This document shows, piece after piece, positions 25,371 to 33,589 of a stretch of 64,000 bases of DNA. A program made the translations under genes and the position numbers. The notes beneath the pieces were generated by a model, which searched no databases, had not been told where the DNA came from, and was given only the letters and a program-made list of their open reading frames with translations. The first letter of the stretch is position 1, and each line of letters opens with the position of its first letter. Origin of the DNA: VRUE01 sp033856195 (lineage in GTDB: Bacteria > Actinomycetota > Thermoleophilia > Solirubrobacterales > 70-9); NCBI GenBank assembly GCA_033856195.1, contig JAWVFL010000045.1, forward strand, positions 1 to 64,000. Direction: 5' to 3'.

Positions 25371-26479
25371 TCGACTTTGAAGCCGAGGGGCTGCTCGACG
25401 GGCTCGAGGGCGATGCCCGCCGAGACCGCCTCGCGCTGCTCGAGCAGCTGGCCGGGGAAGGGGTGCCGCTGGAAGAGCTGCGCCAAGCGGTCGCGGCCGG
25501 CCGCCTCACCCTGTTGCCGGTCGAGCGCGGTCTCGCCGGAGACGGTCCCCGCTACACCCCCCGCGAGATCGCCGAGATCTCCGGCGGGAACCTCGACCTG
25601 CTGCAGCGAGCCAGCGCCGCCCTCGGCATTCCCTATCCAGACCCCGACGAGCGTTCCCTCAACGAGGCCGACCTCGAAGCCGCCCGCCGCGTCAAGGCCT
25701 TCCTCGATGCCGGCCTGCCCGAGGACGGCATCGTCCAGGTGGCGCGAACGATCGGCATGGGGACGGCCCGCATCGCCGAGGCCAACCGCGAGCTGACCGT
25801 GCGCACGCTGATGCAGCCGGGGGACACCGAGCGCGACCTCGCCCTGCGCTTCGCGGCCGCGGCCGAGCACATGCTGCCCATCTTCGAGCCGACCCTTCTC
25901 TACGCGGCCCGCGCGCATCTGCTCGAGCAGATTCGTCGCGACGTGATCGGCACCGCCGACCTCGCCTCCGGAGAGCTGGGCGCGACAAGCGAGATCTCGG
26001 TCTGCTTCGCCGACCTGGTCGGCTTCACCAAGCTCGGCGAGGAGATCGCCCCGGAAGAGCTCGGCCTCGTCGCCGGCCGCCTCGAGGAGATGGCCACCGC
26101 GGTCGCCGAGCCGCCGGTAAGGCTGGTGAAGACGATCGGGGACGCGGCGATGCTGGTCTCGAGCGAGGCGGAAGCGATGACCGAAGCCGCGTTGCGCTTG
26201 GTCGAGGCCTCCGACGAGGAGGGCGAGGAGTTCCCGCGTCTGCGCGCGGGGCTTGCTCGCGGCCTCGCGGTTGCCCAGACCGGTGACTACTACGGGCCAC
26301 CGGTCAACCTGGCCAGCCGGATCACCGGCGTCGCCAAGCCTGGCAGCGTCCTTGCCGACACCGAGACGAAGAAGGCTGCCGCGGACGCCTTCGAGTACTC
26401 CTATGCCGGCGAGCGCCGCCTCAAGGGATTCGACTCCCGGGTCAAGCTCTACCGCGTGCGTCGCGGCGAGCACCCCTAA
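25367..26479 (+). CDS. Class III adenylate cyclase with N-terminal regulatory domain
   Basis: The 370-residue soluble protein has an N-terminal helical domain (RYTPREIAEISGGNLDLLQR ... VRTLMQPGDTERDLALRF) like the autoinhibitory, pH-responsive domain of mycobacterial Rv1264. A class III cyclase domain follows from about residue 200. Both metal-binding Asp (CFADLVGFT and TIGDAAML), the adenine-selecting Lys (LVKTIGD) and the transition-state Asn/Arg (PPVNLASRI) are present, so it should make cAMP. The ATG overlaps the GGT stop (atga), an unusual pairing. Confidence 0.9.
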   Translation: MIDFEAEGLLDGLEGDARRDRLALLEQLAGEGVPLEELRQAVAAGRLTLLPVERGLAGDGPRYTPREIAEISGGNLDLLQRASAALGIPYPDPDERSLNEADLEAARRVKAFLDAGLPEDGIVQVARTIGMGTARIAEANRELTVRTLMQPGDTERDLALRFAAAAEHMLPIFEPTLLYAARAHLLEQIRRDVIGTADLASGELGATSEISVCFADLVGFTKLGEEIAPEELGLVAGRLEEMATAVAEPPVRLVKTIGDAAMLVSSEAEAMTEAALRLVEASDEEGEEFPRLRAGLARGLAVAQTGDYYGPPVNLASRITGVAKPGSVLADTETKKAAADAFEYSYAGERRLKGFDSRVKLYRVRRGEHP

Positions 26480-26544
26480 TCCGGGGAAGAAAATCGGCGC
26501 TTTCTCGAGCTCGTTCACGTTGCCGAGCTACCGTTGCCGAGGAC

Positions 26545-26590
26545 TCGTTGAAGGGTCTTAGGGTCTATGACCCCCAAAACCCTTCAACGA
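26545..26590. terminator. Bidirectional nested-hairpin terminator between convergent genes
   Basis: TCGTTGAAGGGT (26545-26556) pairs with ACCCTTCAACGA (26579-26590), and inside it GGGTC (26561-26565) pairs with GACCC (26569-26573). It lies between the + strand cyclase and the - strand methyltransferase. Long T-runs are absent, but short A/T stretches flank the inner stem. Confidence 0.7.
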
Positions 26591-26593
26591 ACT

Positions 26594-27508
26594 CTAGGCC
26601 GGCTTGTGGCCGGAGACGAGCAGGTTGTAGAAGAGCTCGGCGGGGAGGTGCGGCTCGAGCAGCCGCGAGTCGACCTTCTGCAGGGCCATGTAGCTGTTGA
26701 AGGCGAAGCGGCGCCAGCCCCAGGAGATCGACTCGGGTTCGGCGCTCGACTCCACCGTCCGCAGGCCCCAACCCCAGGCGTTGGCGAGCAGCTCCTCGCC
26801 GCCGACGTGGCGGTCCTCGAAACCGGCTTCGCGCAGCAGGCGCCGCAGGTCGGCGGGGGCGAAGGCGTGGACATCGACCTCGCCCTCGAGTGCGTGGCCG
26901 TCGGATTGCGCCATCTCGGCGGTGGCGCGCGGTTGCGCACCAACCACTCGTCGCCAGGCCGGGGCGGCGAGCAGGCCGGCTTGCTTGGGCAGGGCAGCCA
27001 GGCGGTCGCCGTAGCGCGAAGGCTCGCCGGCGAAGGCGATCGCTCCGCCAGGTCGCAGCACGCGCAGGAATTCGGCGAAGGCCTTGTCGAGGTCGGGGAT
27101 GTGGTGGAGGACCGCGTGGCCGAAGACGAGGTCGAAGCTTTCGTCCTCGAAGGGCAGGACCTCGGCCTCGGTCTGGACCGTCTCGACCTCGAGCCCCAGT
27201 CCTGTGGCGGTATTCGCCAGCCGCTTCAGCATCCCCGGCGAGATGTCGGTGGCGGTGAGCCGCTCGATCGCGCCGAGCTGGAGAAGGTTGAGCGAGAAGT
27301 AGCCGGTGCCGGAGCCGATCTCGAGCCCGTCTCCAAAGCTGGCGCCGCCACCGCCCAGCGCCTTGACCAGCTTCTGTCGCACCTGCTCCTGGCCGGTCGC
27401 GCCGAAGTCGATGCCCCACTTGGCGTCGTACTCCTCAGCGGCGGCGTCGTGGTAGCGCGTGTTGGCGTCCTTGATGTGCTCCGGCGTCGCTGTGGGGGAG
27501 GCGGGCAT
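26594..27508 (-). CDS. Class I SAM-dependent methyltransferase
   Basis: The 304-residue protein has the SAM-binding signature LEIGSGTGYFSLNLLQL, post-II acidic loop TATDISPGMLKRL, motif FDLVFGHAVLHHIPDLDKAF and LRVLRPGGAIAFAGEP, as in Methyltransf_11 enzymes. The C-terminal about 120 residues (WRRFAFNSYMALQKVDSRLL) are family-specific and presumably choose the substrate, which I cannot assign. It is divergent from a second methyltransferase 66 bases away that heads a glycan operon, so a lipid or sugar substrate is possible. Confidence 0.82.
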   Translation of the reverse strand: MPASPTATPEHIKDANTRYHDAAAEEYDAKWGIDFGATGQEQVRQKLVKALGGGGASFGDGLEIGSGTGYFSLNLLQLGAIERLTATDISPGMLKRLANTATGLGLEVETVQTEAEVLPFEDESFDLVFGHAVLHHIPDLDKAFAEFLRVLRPGGAIAFAGEPSRYGDRLAALPKQAGLLAAPAWRRVVGAQPRATAEMAQSDGHALEGEVDVHAFAPADLRRLLREAGFEDRHVGGEELLANAWGWGLRTVESSAEPESISWGWRRFAFNSYMALQKVDSRLLEPHLPAELFYNLLVSGHKPA

Positions 27509-27574
27509 GGCGCGGAACTCTACGTGGATTGGCGTAACGCACGGGGTGCTGGCCGCTCAATACGGTCCCTCCCC

Positions 27575-28339
27575 GTGGCTCGCGAGTACGTCCAGCTGAA
27601 CCAGCCCGAAGGGGTGCCGCCGCTGCCGCTAACCGGCGAGCGAACGCTGCCGGACCTGCCCGAGGAGAACTACTGGTACCGCCGTCACCTCGTCGTCTAC
27701 GAGTGGATCGCGGCGCGCGTCGGCGGCAGGCGCGTCGTCGACATGGCTTGCGGCGAGGGCTATGGCTCAGACGTGCTCGCCAGCTCGGCCGCCGCCGCGG
27801 TCGGGGTCGACGCCAATCCCGAAGCGCACGAGCACGCCCGCCTGCGCTACGTGCGGCCGAACCTGCGCTTCGAGCGCGACCTGGTCGAGTCTTTCGCCGA
27901 GCCCTGCGACGCCGTCGTCTTCCTGCAGACGATCGAGCACGTCCAGGACGCCGGCGCGATCTTCGACCACTTCCGCTCGATGCTGTCTCCTGGCGGCGTC
28001 GCTTACGTCTCCACGCCAAACCTGCTCACGCTCGCCCCTCCCGGCGCGGAGAAGTCCGACAACCCATGGCACGTGCACGAGTACAGGGCGGAGGAGTTCC
28101 GCGCCCTCTGCGAGGGTCACTTCCCCCGCGTCGAGATGCTCGGTCTCTTCCACGCTCGCAAGCTGCGCGCGCACGAGCTGGCGCTGAGGCTCGGCTGGGA
28201 CCGGGTCCATAAGGCGTTGCGCCTGACCGGCCCCTTCTATGACCGCTTCACGCCGGCGATCGCCGCCTCCGACTTCAAGCTGGAGCACGGCGATCTCGAT
28301 CGCGCGCTCGACTTTCTCGCCGTCTGCCATGCCCCCTGA
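27575..28339 (+). CDS. SAM-dependent methyltransferase heading the GH57-GT4 operon
   Basis: The 254-residue enzyme has SAM motif VVDMACGEGYGSDVLA, acidic loop GVDANPEAHEHAR and VVFLQTIEHVQDAGAIFDHF followed by LSPGGVAYVSTPN. I set the GTG at 27575 as start because upstream codons lie antisense to the divergent methyltransferase. Its last codons overlap the GH57 gene. Order and strand match mycobacterial Rv3030 (methyltransferase) beside Rv3031 and Rv3032, which act in methylglucose lipopolysaccharide synthesis. A role in methylating a glucan is therefore a reasonable inference, not shown by the sequence alone. Confidence 0.82.
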   Translation: MAREYVQLNQPEGVPPLPLTGERTLPDLPEENYWYRRHLVVYEWIAARVGGRRVVDMACGEGYGSDVLASSAAAAVGVDANPEAHEHARLRYVRPNLRFERDLVESFAEPCDAVVFLQTIEHVQDAGAIFDHFRSMLSPGGVAYVSTPNLLTLAPPGAEKSDNPWHVHEYRAEEFRALCEGHFPRVEMLGLFHARKLRAHELALRLGWDRVHKALRLTGPFYDRFTPAIAASDFKLEHGDLDRALDFLAVCHAP

Positions 28340-29744
28340 GGAGAGCGCCGGCGACCTCGCCATCGTCCTGCACTCCCACATGCCCTACGTCGAGGGCTTT
28401 GGGACCTATCCGTTCGGCGAGGAGTGGCTGTTCGACGCGGTGATCCGCTCCTACCTGCCCGTGCTCGAGGTGGCCGAGCGGCTGACGATGACGGTGACCC
28501 CGGTCCTCGCCGACCAGCTCGAGGACGCGGGGGTGAGGGAGCGCCTGCGGCGCTTCCTGGTCGATTGGCGGATCGCGGCGGCCGAGGCGGACCGCGACGA
28601 GGTCGACGCCGAATGCCGCGCGGCCTGCGAAGCCGAGGAGGCGCGCTATCGGCATTCCCTGGCGTTGCTCGACGCGCACGGCGGCGATCCCCTGCGCCCC
28701 TTCCAGGAGGCGGCGGCGGAGGGCCGGATAGCCTTGGCGACCTCGGCCGCCACCCACGCGGTGCTGCCGCTCGTCGCGACGCGGAAGGGCCTGCGGCTGC
28801 AGCTCGACGCCGGCGTCCGCTCGCACCGGCGACGGTTCGGCTGGGACGGCGGCTTCTGGCTGCCGGAGTGCGGTTATGAGCCGGGATTGGAGTGGCGCCT
28901 GGCCGAGGAGGGAGTGCGCTGGTTCTTCGTCGACCAGAGCAGGCACGACGAGGAGCCGCTGGCGGCGCTGGCACCGATCGCCACGGAGGCCGGGCCGGTG
29001 GCGCTACCGATCGACTGGGAGGCGATCCAGTGGCTCTGGTCGCTGCGGGGGTATCCCTCCGATCCGGCCCACGCCCAGTTCGCCGGCGAGTCCCTGCGGG
29101 GCGTGCGGATCTGGAAGGTCGGCGGCGGTGGCTATGACCCGGCCGCGGCCGAAGCGGCCGCGCGCCGGCAGGCCGGGGAGTTCCTCGCCGCTACGGCCGA
29201 GCGGCTGCGCGAGTACAGCTCGGCGGCGGGTCGCCGTGGCCTGCTCGTCTTCGCGATCGACACCGAGCTGCTCGGCCACTGGTGGTCGGAGGGCGCGCTC
29301 TGGTTGCGAGAGGTCTTGGCCAGGGCCGAGAGCGCCGGGGTGCGCCTGCTCACGGTGCCGGAGGCTCTGGCCGAGCACCCGCCGGTCGAGCGCCCGCTTC
29401 AGGCGTCCACCTGGGGTGAGGAAAAGGACCTCAGCACCTGGGACTCGCCGGCGGTCGCCGATCTCGCCTGGGGAGCGCGGCGGTTGGAGCTTCGTCTGCT
29501 GCGAGCGCTCTCAGGCGGATTGCGCGGCGATGCCGCGGAACGCGCCGCCCGCGAGCTGCTTGCGACCCAATCGAGCGATTGGGCCTTCCTCGACCAGCGG
29601 GGCCAGGCGGGCGACTACGCGTACTGGCGCGCGATTTCGCACTCCCAAGCGGCCCTGGAGGCCATAGACTCTCCGGCCATCGCCGACCCGCGCATGCGCG
29701 CACTAGCCCCTGATCTGAGCCTCTCGCCGCTGCTGCAGCCGTGA
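28329..29744 (+). CDS. GH57 1,4-alpha-glucan branching enzyme
   Basis: The 471-residue enzyme (ATG at 28329, overlapping the methyltransferase end) has all five GH57 regions: LHSHMPYVEG near residue 14, the nucleophile in FWLPECGYEP (Glu180), the acid/base in AIDTELLGHWW (Asp311) and STWGEEKDLSTW. The C-terminal helical part (WAFLDQRGQAGDYAYWR) is typical of branching rather than hydrolytic members. It would introduce alpha-1,6 branches into an alpha-1,4-glucan made by the adjacent GT4 enzyme. It is the counterpart of mycobacterial Rv3031. Confidence 0.92.
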   Translation: MPPEESAGDLAIVLHSHMPYVEGFGTYPFGEEWLFDAVIRSYLPVLEVAERLTMTVTPVLADQLEDAGVRERLRRFLVDWRIAAAEADRDEVDAECRAACEAEEARYRHSLALLDAHGGDPLRPFQEAAAEGRIALATSAATHAVLPLVATRKGLRLQLDAGVRSHRRRFGWDGGFWLPECGYEPGLEWRLAEEGVRWFFVDQSRHDEEPLAALAPIATEAGPVALPIDWEAIQWLWSLRGYPSDPAHAQFAGESLRGVRIWKVGGGGYDPAAAEAAARRQAGEFLAATAERLREYSSAAGRRGLLVFAIDTELLGHWWSEGALWLREVLARAESAGVRLLTVPEALAEHPPVERPLQASTWGEEKDLSTWDSPAVADLAWGARRLELRLLRALSGGLRGDAAERAARELLATQSSDWAFLDQRGQAGDYAYWRAISHSQAALEAIDSPAIADPRMRALAPDLSLSPLLQP

Positions 29745-30934
29745 CTCGCGTCCTCATCCTCTCCTGGGAGTACCCGCCCCTGATCGAGGGGGGTCTCGCC
29801 CGGCACGTGCGCAAGCTCTCCGAGGCGCTGGTCGATCGCGAGGTCGAGGTCCACGTCCTCACCCGCGGCGGCGAGGAGTCGCCGGCCGAGGAGCGGCGCG
29901 GGGGAGTGACCATCCATCGCATCCGCGAGCCCAAGCGCCCCACCGACCTCGGCGAGTTCGTCGCCTGGGTCGAGCGGATGAACTCGGACATGCTCGCCGC
30001 CGGGGTCGAGCTCGGCGACCGCTATAGCTTCGACCTCGTCCACGGCCATGACTGGCTCGTCGCCAACGCCTGCGACCACCTCGCCAAACGCTTCGACGCG
30101 CCGCTGGTGACGACGATCCACGCGACCGAGCACGGTCGCCACCAGGGCTGGGTCGACAAGCACCCGCAGACCTACATCCACGGCGTCGAGCGCTGGATCA
30201 CCAACCGCTCCAACCGCGTGATCGCCTGCTCCCACTACATGCGCGAGCAGATCGCCGACATCTTCGGCGTCGACGAGGGTCGCGTCTCGGTCATCCCCAA
30301 CGGCATCGACCCCGACGACCTGCAGCCGCAGGACCCCGACGAGCTGACCCGCCTGCGGTCCGAGTTCGCCGCTCCCGAGGAGAAGCTGGTCCTGCTGATC
30401 GGCCGGCTCGTCTACGAGAAGGGATTCCAGCTCGCCCTCGAGGCGATGCCGCGGCTGATCGAAGAGGTGCCCGGCACCCGCTTCCTGATCGCCGGCTCCG
30501 GCACCCACGAGGCGGAGCTGCACAAGCAGGCCGAGGAGCTTGGGCTGATGGAGCACGGCACCTTCCTCGGCTGGATCGGCGACGACGTTCTGCACTCGCT
30601 ATACAAGATCGCCGATCTCACCGTGGTGCCATCGATCTATGAGCCCTTCGGCCTGGTCGCGCTGGAGGCGATGGCCTCCGGCTGCCCCTGCATCGTCGCC
30701 GACACCGGCGGCCTGCGCGAGGTCGTGCCCCACGAGGAGGCCGGCCTGCGCTTCCGCGCCCACGATCCCGAAGCGCTGGCGGAGGTCGCGCTCCGCGTCC
30801 TCTCCGACGACGAGCTCGGCCGCAGCCTCGTCGCCGAAGCCTACGAGCACCTGCGTCGCTTCGACTGGGGCGACGTCGCCGAGCAGACCGCTGTCGTCTA
30901 CGCCGATTTGGTCGGCGAGACGACCCGCGCCTAG
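29741..30934 (+). CDS. GT4 alpha-glucosyltransferase (glycogen-synthase-like)
   Basis: The 397-residue retaining glycosyltransferase has the N-terminal glycogen-synthase-type start ILSWEYPPLIEGGLARHV, HGHDWLVANA, a nucleotide-sugar region LLIGRLVYEKGFQLALEA and the E-x7-E motif EPFGLVALE. It likely extends an alpha-1,4-glucan from an activated glucose donor. The GTG start overlaps the GH57 stop (gtga). It is the positional and sequence-type counterpart of Rv3032. Its end overlaps the convergent XRE gene by 4 bases. Confidence 0.9.
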   Translation: MTRVLILSWEYPPLIEGGLARHVRKLSEALVDREVEVHVLTRGGEESPAEERRGGVTIHRIREPKRPTDLGEFVAWVERMNSDMLAAGVELGDRYSFDLVHGHDWLVANACDHLAKRFDAPLVTTIHATEHGRHQGWVDKHPQTYIHGVERWITNRSNRVIACSHYMREQIADIFGVDEGRVSVIPNGIDPDDLQPQDPDELTRLRSEFAAPEEKLVLLIGRLVYEKGFQLALEAMPRLIEEVPGTRFLIAGSGTHEAELHKQAEELGLMEHGTFLGWIGDDVLHSLYKIADLTVVPSIYEPFGLVALEAMASGCPCIVADTGGLREVVPHEEAGLRFRAHDPEALAEVALRVLSDDELGRSLVAEAYEHLRRFDWGDVAEQTAVVYADLVGETTRA

Positions 30935-31212
30935 CCCCGCTGCGCTCCCTCGCCGGAGTCCCGCGGTTTGAACTTGCCGAGCCGAGTGCCGCCGGGCTCC
31001 CAGTCCATGCCGACCAGCAACTCGTCGGCCGAGACTTCGAGCGAGCCGATCAGCTTGATTAGCGTGTCGACGCGAGCGATGCGCAGGCCGCGCTCGAGCT
31101 GACTGATCTCGGTGCGGTGCAGCGAGGCGCGGACGCTGAGCTCCTCCTGCGAGAGGTCGGCGCGCTTGCGACAGCGACTCAGGTTTTCCCCAAAGCGGGC
31201 AGCGATGTCCAT
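30931..31212 (-). CDS. XRE-family helix-turn-helix regulator
   Basis: The 93-residue protein is almost entirely one HTH_3 domain: FGENLSRCRKRADLSQEEL, SLHRTEISQLERGLRIARVDTL and IKLIGSLEVSADELL, followed by a short polar tail. The ATG at 31210-31212 sits in a CCATGG. It is monocistronic, converging on the GT4 gene. Adjacent upstream DNA holds the remains of a toxin-antitoxin locus, but the regulator is intact and of a common housekeeping type. The target is unknown. Confidence 0.82.
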   Translation of the reverse strand: MDIAARFGENLSRCRKRADLSQEELSVRASLHRTEISQLERGLRIARVDTLIKLIGSLEVSADELLVGMDWEPGGTRLGKFKPRDSGEGAQRG

Positions 31213-31342
31213 GGAAACGTATTGTCTTCCAGGGAGCGATCCACACCGTCCGCGCAGGAGGCTGCACCGCCGCAGGCCAGTCCACAGTTGCTCTCAGAGT
31301 GAAATGTATCAGCTATCAGACAACACACTTCATTCTTGGTAA

Positions 31343-31393
31343 GGTTCTTGCGCGTCGGCGATCATTCTCGCTGAACGCGAAGAAGACCGGTGA
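31343..31393 (+). pseudogene. C-terminal remnant of a VapB/Phd-like antitoxin
   Basis: Frame 31343-31393 reads GSCASAIILAEREEDR and stops with a tga that overlaps the following GTG by the bases gtga, exactly as in intact vapBC pairs. An in-frame taa at 31340-31342 and the lack of a start show that only the antitoxin tail is left. Identification rests mainly on the overlap with the PIN fragment. Confidence 0.45.
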
Positions 31394-31488
31394 AGCTCTA
31401 TCTCGATTCGAGTGCTCTCGTAACGCGCTACGTCGAGGAGGCAGGAAGCCTTCAGGTGCGAACAGCGATAAGGGCTGCGGATCTAGGC
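31390..31488 (+). pseudogene. vapC: 5' fragment of a VapC-type PIN-domain toxin
   Basis: From the GTG at 31390 the frame reads KLYLDSSALVTRYVEEAGS and then QVRTAIRAADL, the standard opening of a VapC PIN nuclease with its first catalytic Asp in LDSSAL. After about 33 residues the similarity ends at the 3' end of the acyltransferase gene, and the open frame beyond is only antisense to that gene. The remaining catalytic residues are missing, so it is inactive. Confidence 0.7.
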
Positions 31489-31494
31489 CGAGAT

Positions 31495-32154
31495 CTACTC
31501 TGCCGGCGGGGGCAGCGTGGTGTGCGCTTGCGGGTCGGGCTCGACCGGGTTGGGCCAGCGCAGCTCCTGCGGCTCCTCGCGCATGCGGATCACCCGGGCG
31601 GGGATGCCGGCGACGACGGCGTTGGCGGGGACGTCCTTGGTGACCACCGAGTGGGTGCCGACGATCGCGTTGTCGCCGACCCGCACGCCGCGCAGGATGC
31701 AGGCGCCGTAGCCGATCCAGACGTTGGAGCCGACCTCTACGTCGCGCTTGTAGATGCCCTGCTTGCGGATCGGGCGCTCGACTTCGACCACGCCATGGTC
31801 GAAGTCGATGAACATCGCCCGGTCGGCGATCACGCACTGCTCGCCGATGCGCACATGCTTGTAAGCGGAGATCGTGCACTCCTGGCCCATCACCGTCTTG
31901 GCGCCGATCTCCACTCGGCCCTCGTGGCAGCGGACCTTGGTCCCGTCGCCGAGCCAGACGAAGCGGCCGAAGTTGACCTCGGCACCGGGAGCGATCTGCA
32001 GTTCGAGTCCGCGGCCGAAGAAGACCAGGCCGTCCGTATGCCAGCGCCGGCCGGCAGCGGTGAGCAAGCGCCGCCGCAGGTAGCGGCCGAGCAGCCGCCC
32101 GTATTTCAGGTTCAGCATCCCGTTGCGGGCGAGGAAGCGGATGGTGCGAATCAC
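31495..32154 (-). CDS. Hexapeptide-repeat (left-handed beta-helix) acyltransferase
   Basis: The 219-residue protein has a basic amphipathic N-terminus (MIRTIRFLARNGML), then hexapeptide coils (VRIGEQCVIADRAMF, VEVGSNVWIGYGACILRG, VRVGDNAIVGTHSVVTKDVP) and the standard end AVVAGIPARVIRM. The trimeric family transfers acetyl or other acyl groups to sugars or small molecules. FIDFDHG contains a likely catalytic His. The stop abuts the vapC remnant. It is divergent from meaB, with 29 bases between starts, so the two may share a control region. Confidence 0.85.
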   Translation of the reverse strand: MIRTIRFLARNGMLNLKYGRLLGRYLRRRLLTAAGRRWHTDGLVFFGRGLELQIAPGAEVNFGRFVWLGDGTKVRCHEGRVEIGAKTVMGQECTISAYKHVRIGEQCVIADRAMFIDFDHGVVEVERPIRKQGIYKRDVEVGSNVWIGYGACILRGVRVGDNAIVGTHSVVTKDVPANAVVAGIPARVIRMREEPQELRWPNPVEPDPQAHTTLPPPAE

Positions 32155-32183
32155 GGCGGCGGGGACTCTAGACTCACCGGCTC

Positions 32184-33146
32184 ATGGCTGACGTCGCCAA
32201 GACAGCCCCGCTTGCCGAGCGCCTCGTCGCCGGCGACAAGCGTGCCCTGGCGCGGGCGATCACGCTGATCGAGTCCGACGATCCGGCCGGCTGGGAGCTT
32301 GTGCGCGAGGTCTATCCGCGCACTGGCAAGGCCCGCATCGTCGGCTTCACCGGACCGCCCGGCGTCGGCAAGAGCACCCTGATCGGCGCACTGACCGCCG
32401 AGCTGCGCAAGGCGGAGCGCCAGGTCGCGGTGCTTTCGATCGATCCCTCCAGCCCCTTCACGCAGGGCGCTCTGCTCGGCGACCGGATCCGCCTTTCCGA
32501 TCACTTCCTCGACCCCGGCGTCTTCATCCGCTCGATGGCCTCGCGCGGCGCCCTCGGCGGCCTCTCCGAGGCAGCGCTGCAGGTGGCGCTGGCGATGGAC
32601 GCCGCCGGCAAGGACGATGTGCTGATCGAGACCGTCGGGGTCGGCCAGGCCGAGATCGACATCGTCGACCACGCCGACACGATCGTGCTGGCGCTGATGC
32701 CCGGCTCGGGCGATTCGATCCAGGCGCTGAAGGCGGGCGTGATGGAGATCCCCGACGTGATCGTCGTCAACAAGTCCGACCACCCGATGACCGACACCAT
32801 GGTGCGCGAGGTGCGCGGAGTGCTGGCGCTCTCCCACGATCCCGAGGGCTGGAAGGTGCCGATCTTGCGTACCGAGGCGGCGCGGGGGGAGGGCGTCGTC
32901 GAGCTCGCCGAGGCGATCGACGAGCACCGCGCGCACATCGAGGCGGCGGGCACGCTGGACGAACGGCGCGCCCGCAACCTGCGCAACGAGGTGCTCGGAA
33001 TCGCCACCTCGCGGATGCGGCGCCGGATGGAGGCGACAGCCGCCGGCGATCCGCGGACCGCCGAGCTGTTGGAGCGGGTGGTGCGACGCGAGCTCGACCC
33101 TGCCAGCGCGGCCTCTGAGCTGTTGGAGAGACAGGCGGATGACTGA
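32184..33146 (+). CDS. meaB: MeaB/ArgK GTPase, chaperone of B12-dependent acyl-CoA mutase
   Basis: The 320-residue G3E GTPase has Walker A GPPGVGKST at residues 57-65, switch region SIDPSSPFTQGALLGDRIR, Walker B-type ETVGVGQAEIDIVD and base-recognition NKSD. The C-terminal dimerisation region is present. MeaB loads and protects adenosylcobalamin in methylmalonyl-CoA-type mutases by GTP-dependent gating. A mutase large subunit and its B12-binding subunit lie 12-14 kb downstream. It overlaps the next gene by 8 bases. Confidence 0.93.
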   Translation: MADVAKTAPLAERLVAGDKRALARAITLIESDDPAGWELVREVYPRTGKARIVGFTGPPGVGKSTLIGALTAELRKAERQVAVLSIDPSSPFTQGALLGDRIRLSDHFLDPGVFIRSMASRGALGGLSEAALQVALAMDAAGKDDVLIETVGVGQAEIDIVDHADTIVLALMPGSGDSIQALKAGVMEIPDVIVVNKSDHPMTDTMVREVRGVLALSHDPEGWKVPILRTEAARGEGVVELAEAIDEHRAHIEAAGTLDERRARNLRNEVLGIATSRMRRRMEATAAGDPRTAELLERVVRRELDPASAASELLERQADD

Positions 33147-33540
33147 GTACCTTCCCGCGGGGTCCCCGTCCCTGGAGGAGGCCAGGAGCTGGATCGGCGA
33201 CCGCATCGACGAGATCGGCGGCGCCGAGATCGGCCAGGTCCACGGTTTCTTCGCCGATGCCGAGGACGGCAAGCCGAGCTGGCTGATTGCCAGGCAAGGG
33301 CGCTTCAAAGGCACCCTGGTGGCGGTCCCGATCAACGATTGCGCGGCTGGCGGCGGCCGGGTATGGGTGGCGCACGAGCGCGAGACGATCCGCGGCGCTC
33401 CCGTCGTCGACCCAACCAGGCCGCTGCTGCGCGAGCACGAGCTGACGATCTGCGCGCACTACGGCGCTGGGGAGGGTCTGGGTAGGGCGGCCGAGGTGGC
33501 GGGCCGCGACGAGGGCTCGGTCACTTCCCAGCCGGCCTGA
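33139..33540 (+). CDS. PRC-barrel-like small protein
   Basis: The 133-residue protein resembles a PRC-barrel domain: LEEARSWIGDRIDEIGGAEI, GQVHGFFADAEDGKPSWLIA and a second half VPINDCAAGGGRVWVAHERE with the typical APVVDPTRPL. The tail contains CAHYGAGEG. Such proteins bind partners in RNA, photosynthetic or stress contexts, and no specific role is evident here. The ATG lies inside the end of meaB, so it is translationally coupled, but a mutase-related function is only a guess. Confidence 0.65.
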   Translation: MTEYLPAGSPSLEEARSWIGDRIDEIGGAEIGQVHGFFADAEDGKPSWLIARQGRFKGTLVAVPINDCAAGGGRVWVAHERETIRGAPVVDPTRPLLREHELTICAHYGAGEGLGRAAEVAGRDEGSVTSQPA

Positions 33541-33589
33541 ACCGCTCCCCGTCACCTTCTCGTAAGTAGAGGGTGGAAAGGTTGAAACG

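Noticed and set aside
26567..27574. Upstream extension of the methyltransferase frame at 27575
   Set aside because: It is antisense to the clear - strand methyltransferase and has no family similarity.
31390..32268. The open frame continuing from the vapC fragment for 292 codons
   Set aside because: Beyond about 31488 it is only the antisense of the acyltransferase and shows no PIN-domain sequence.
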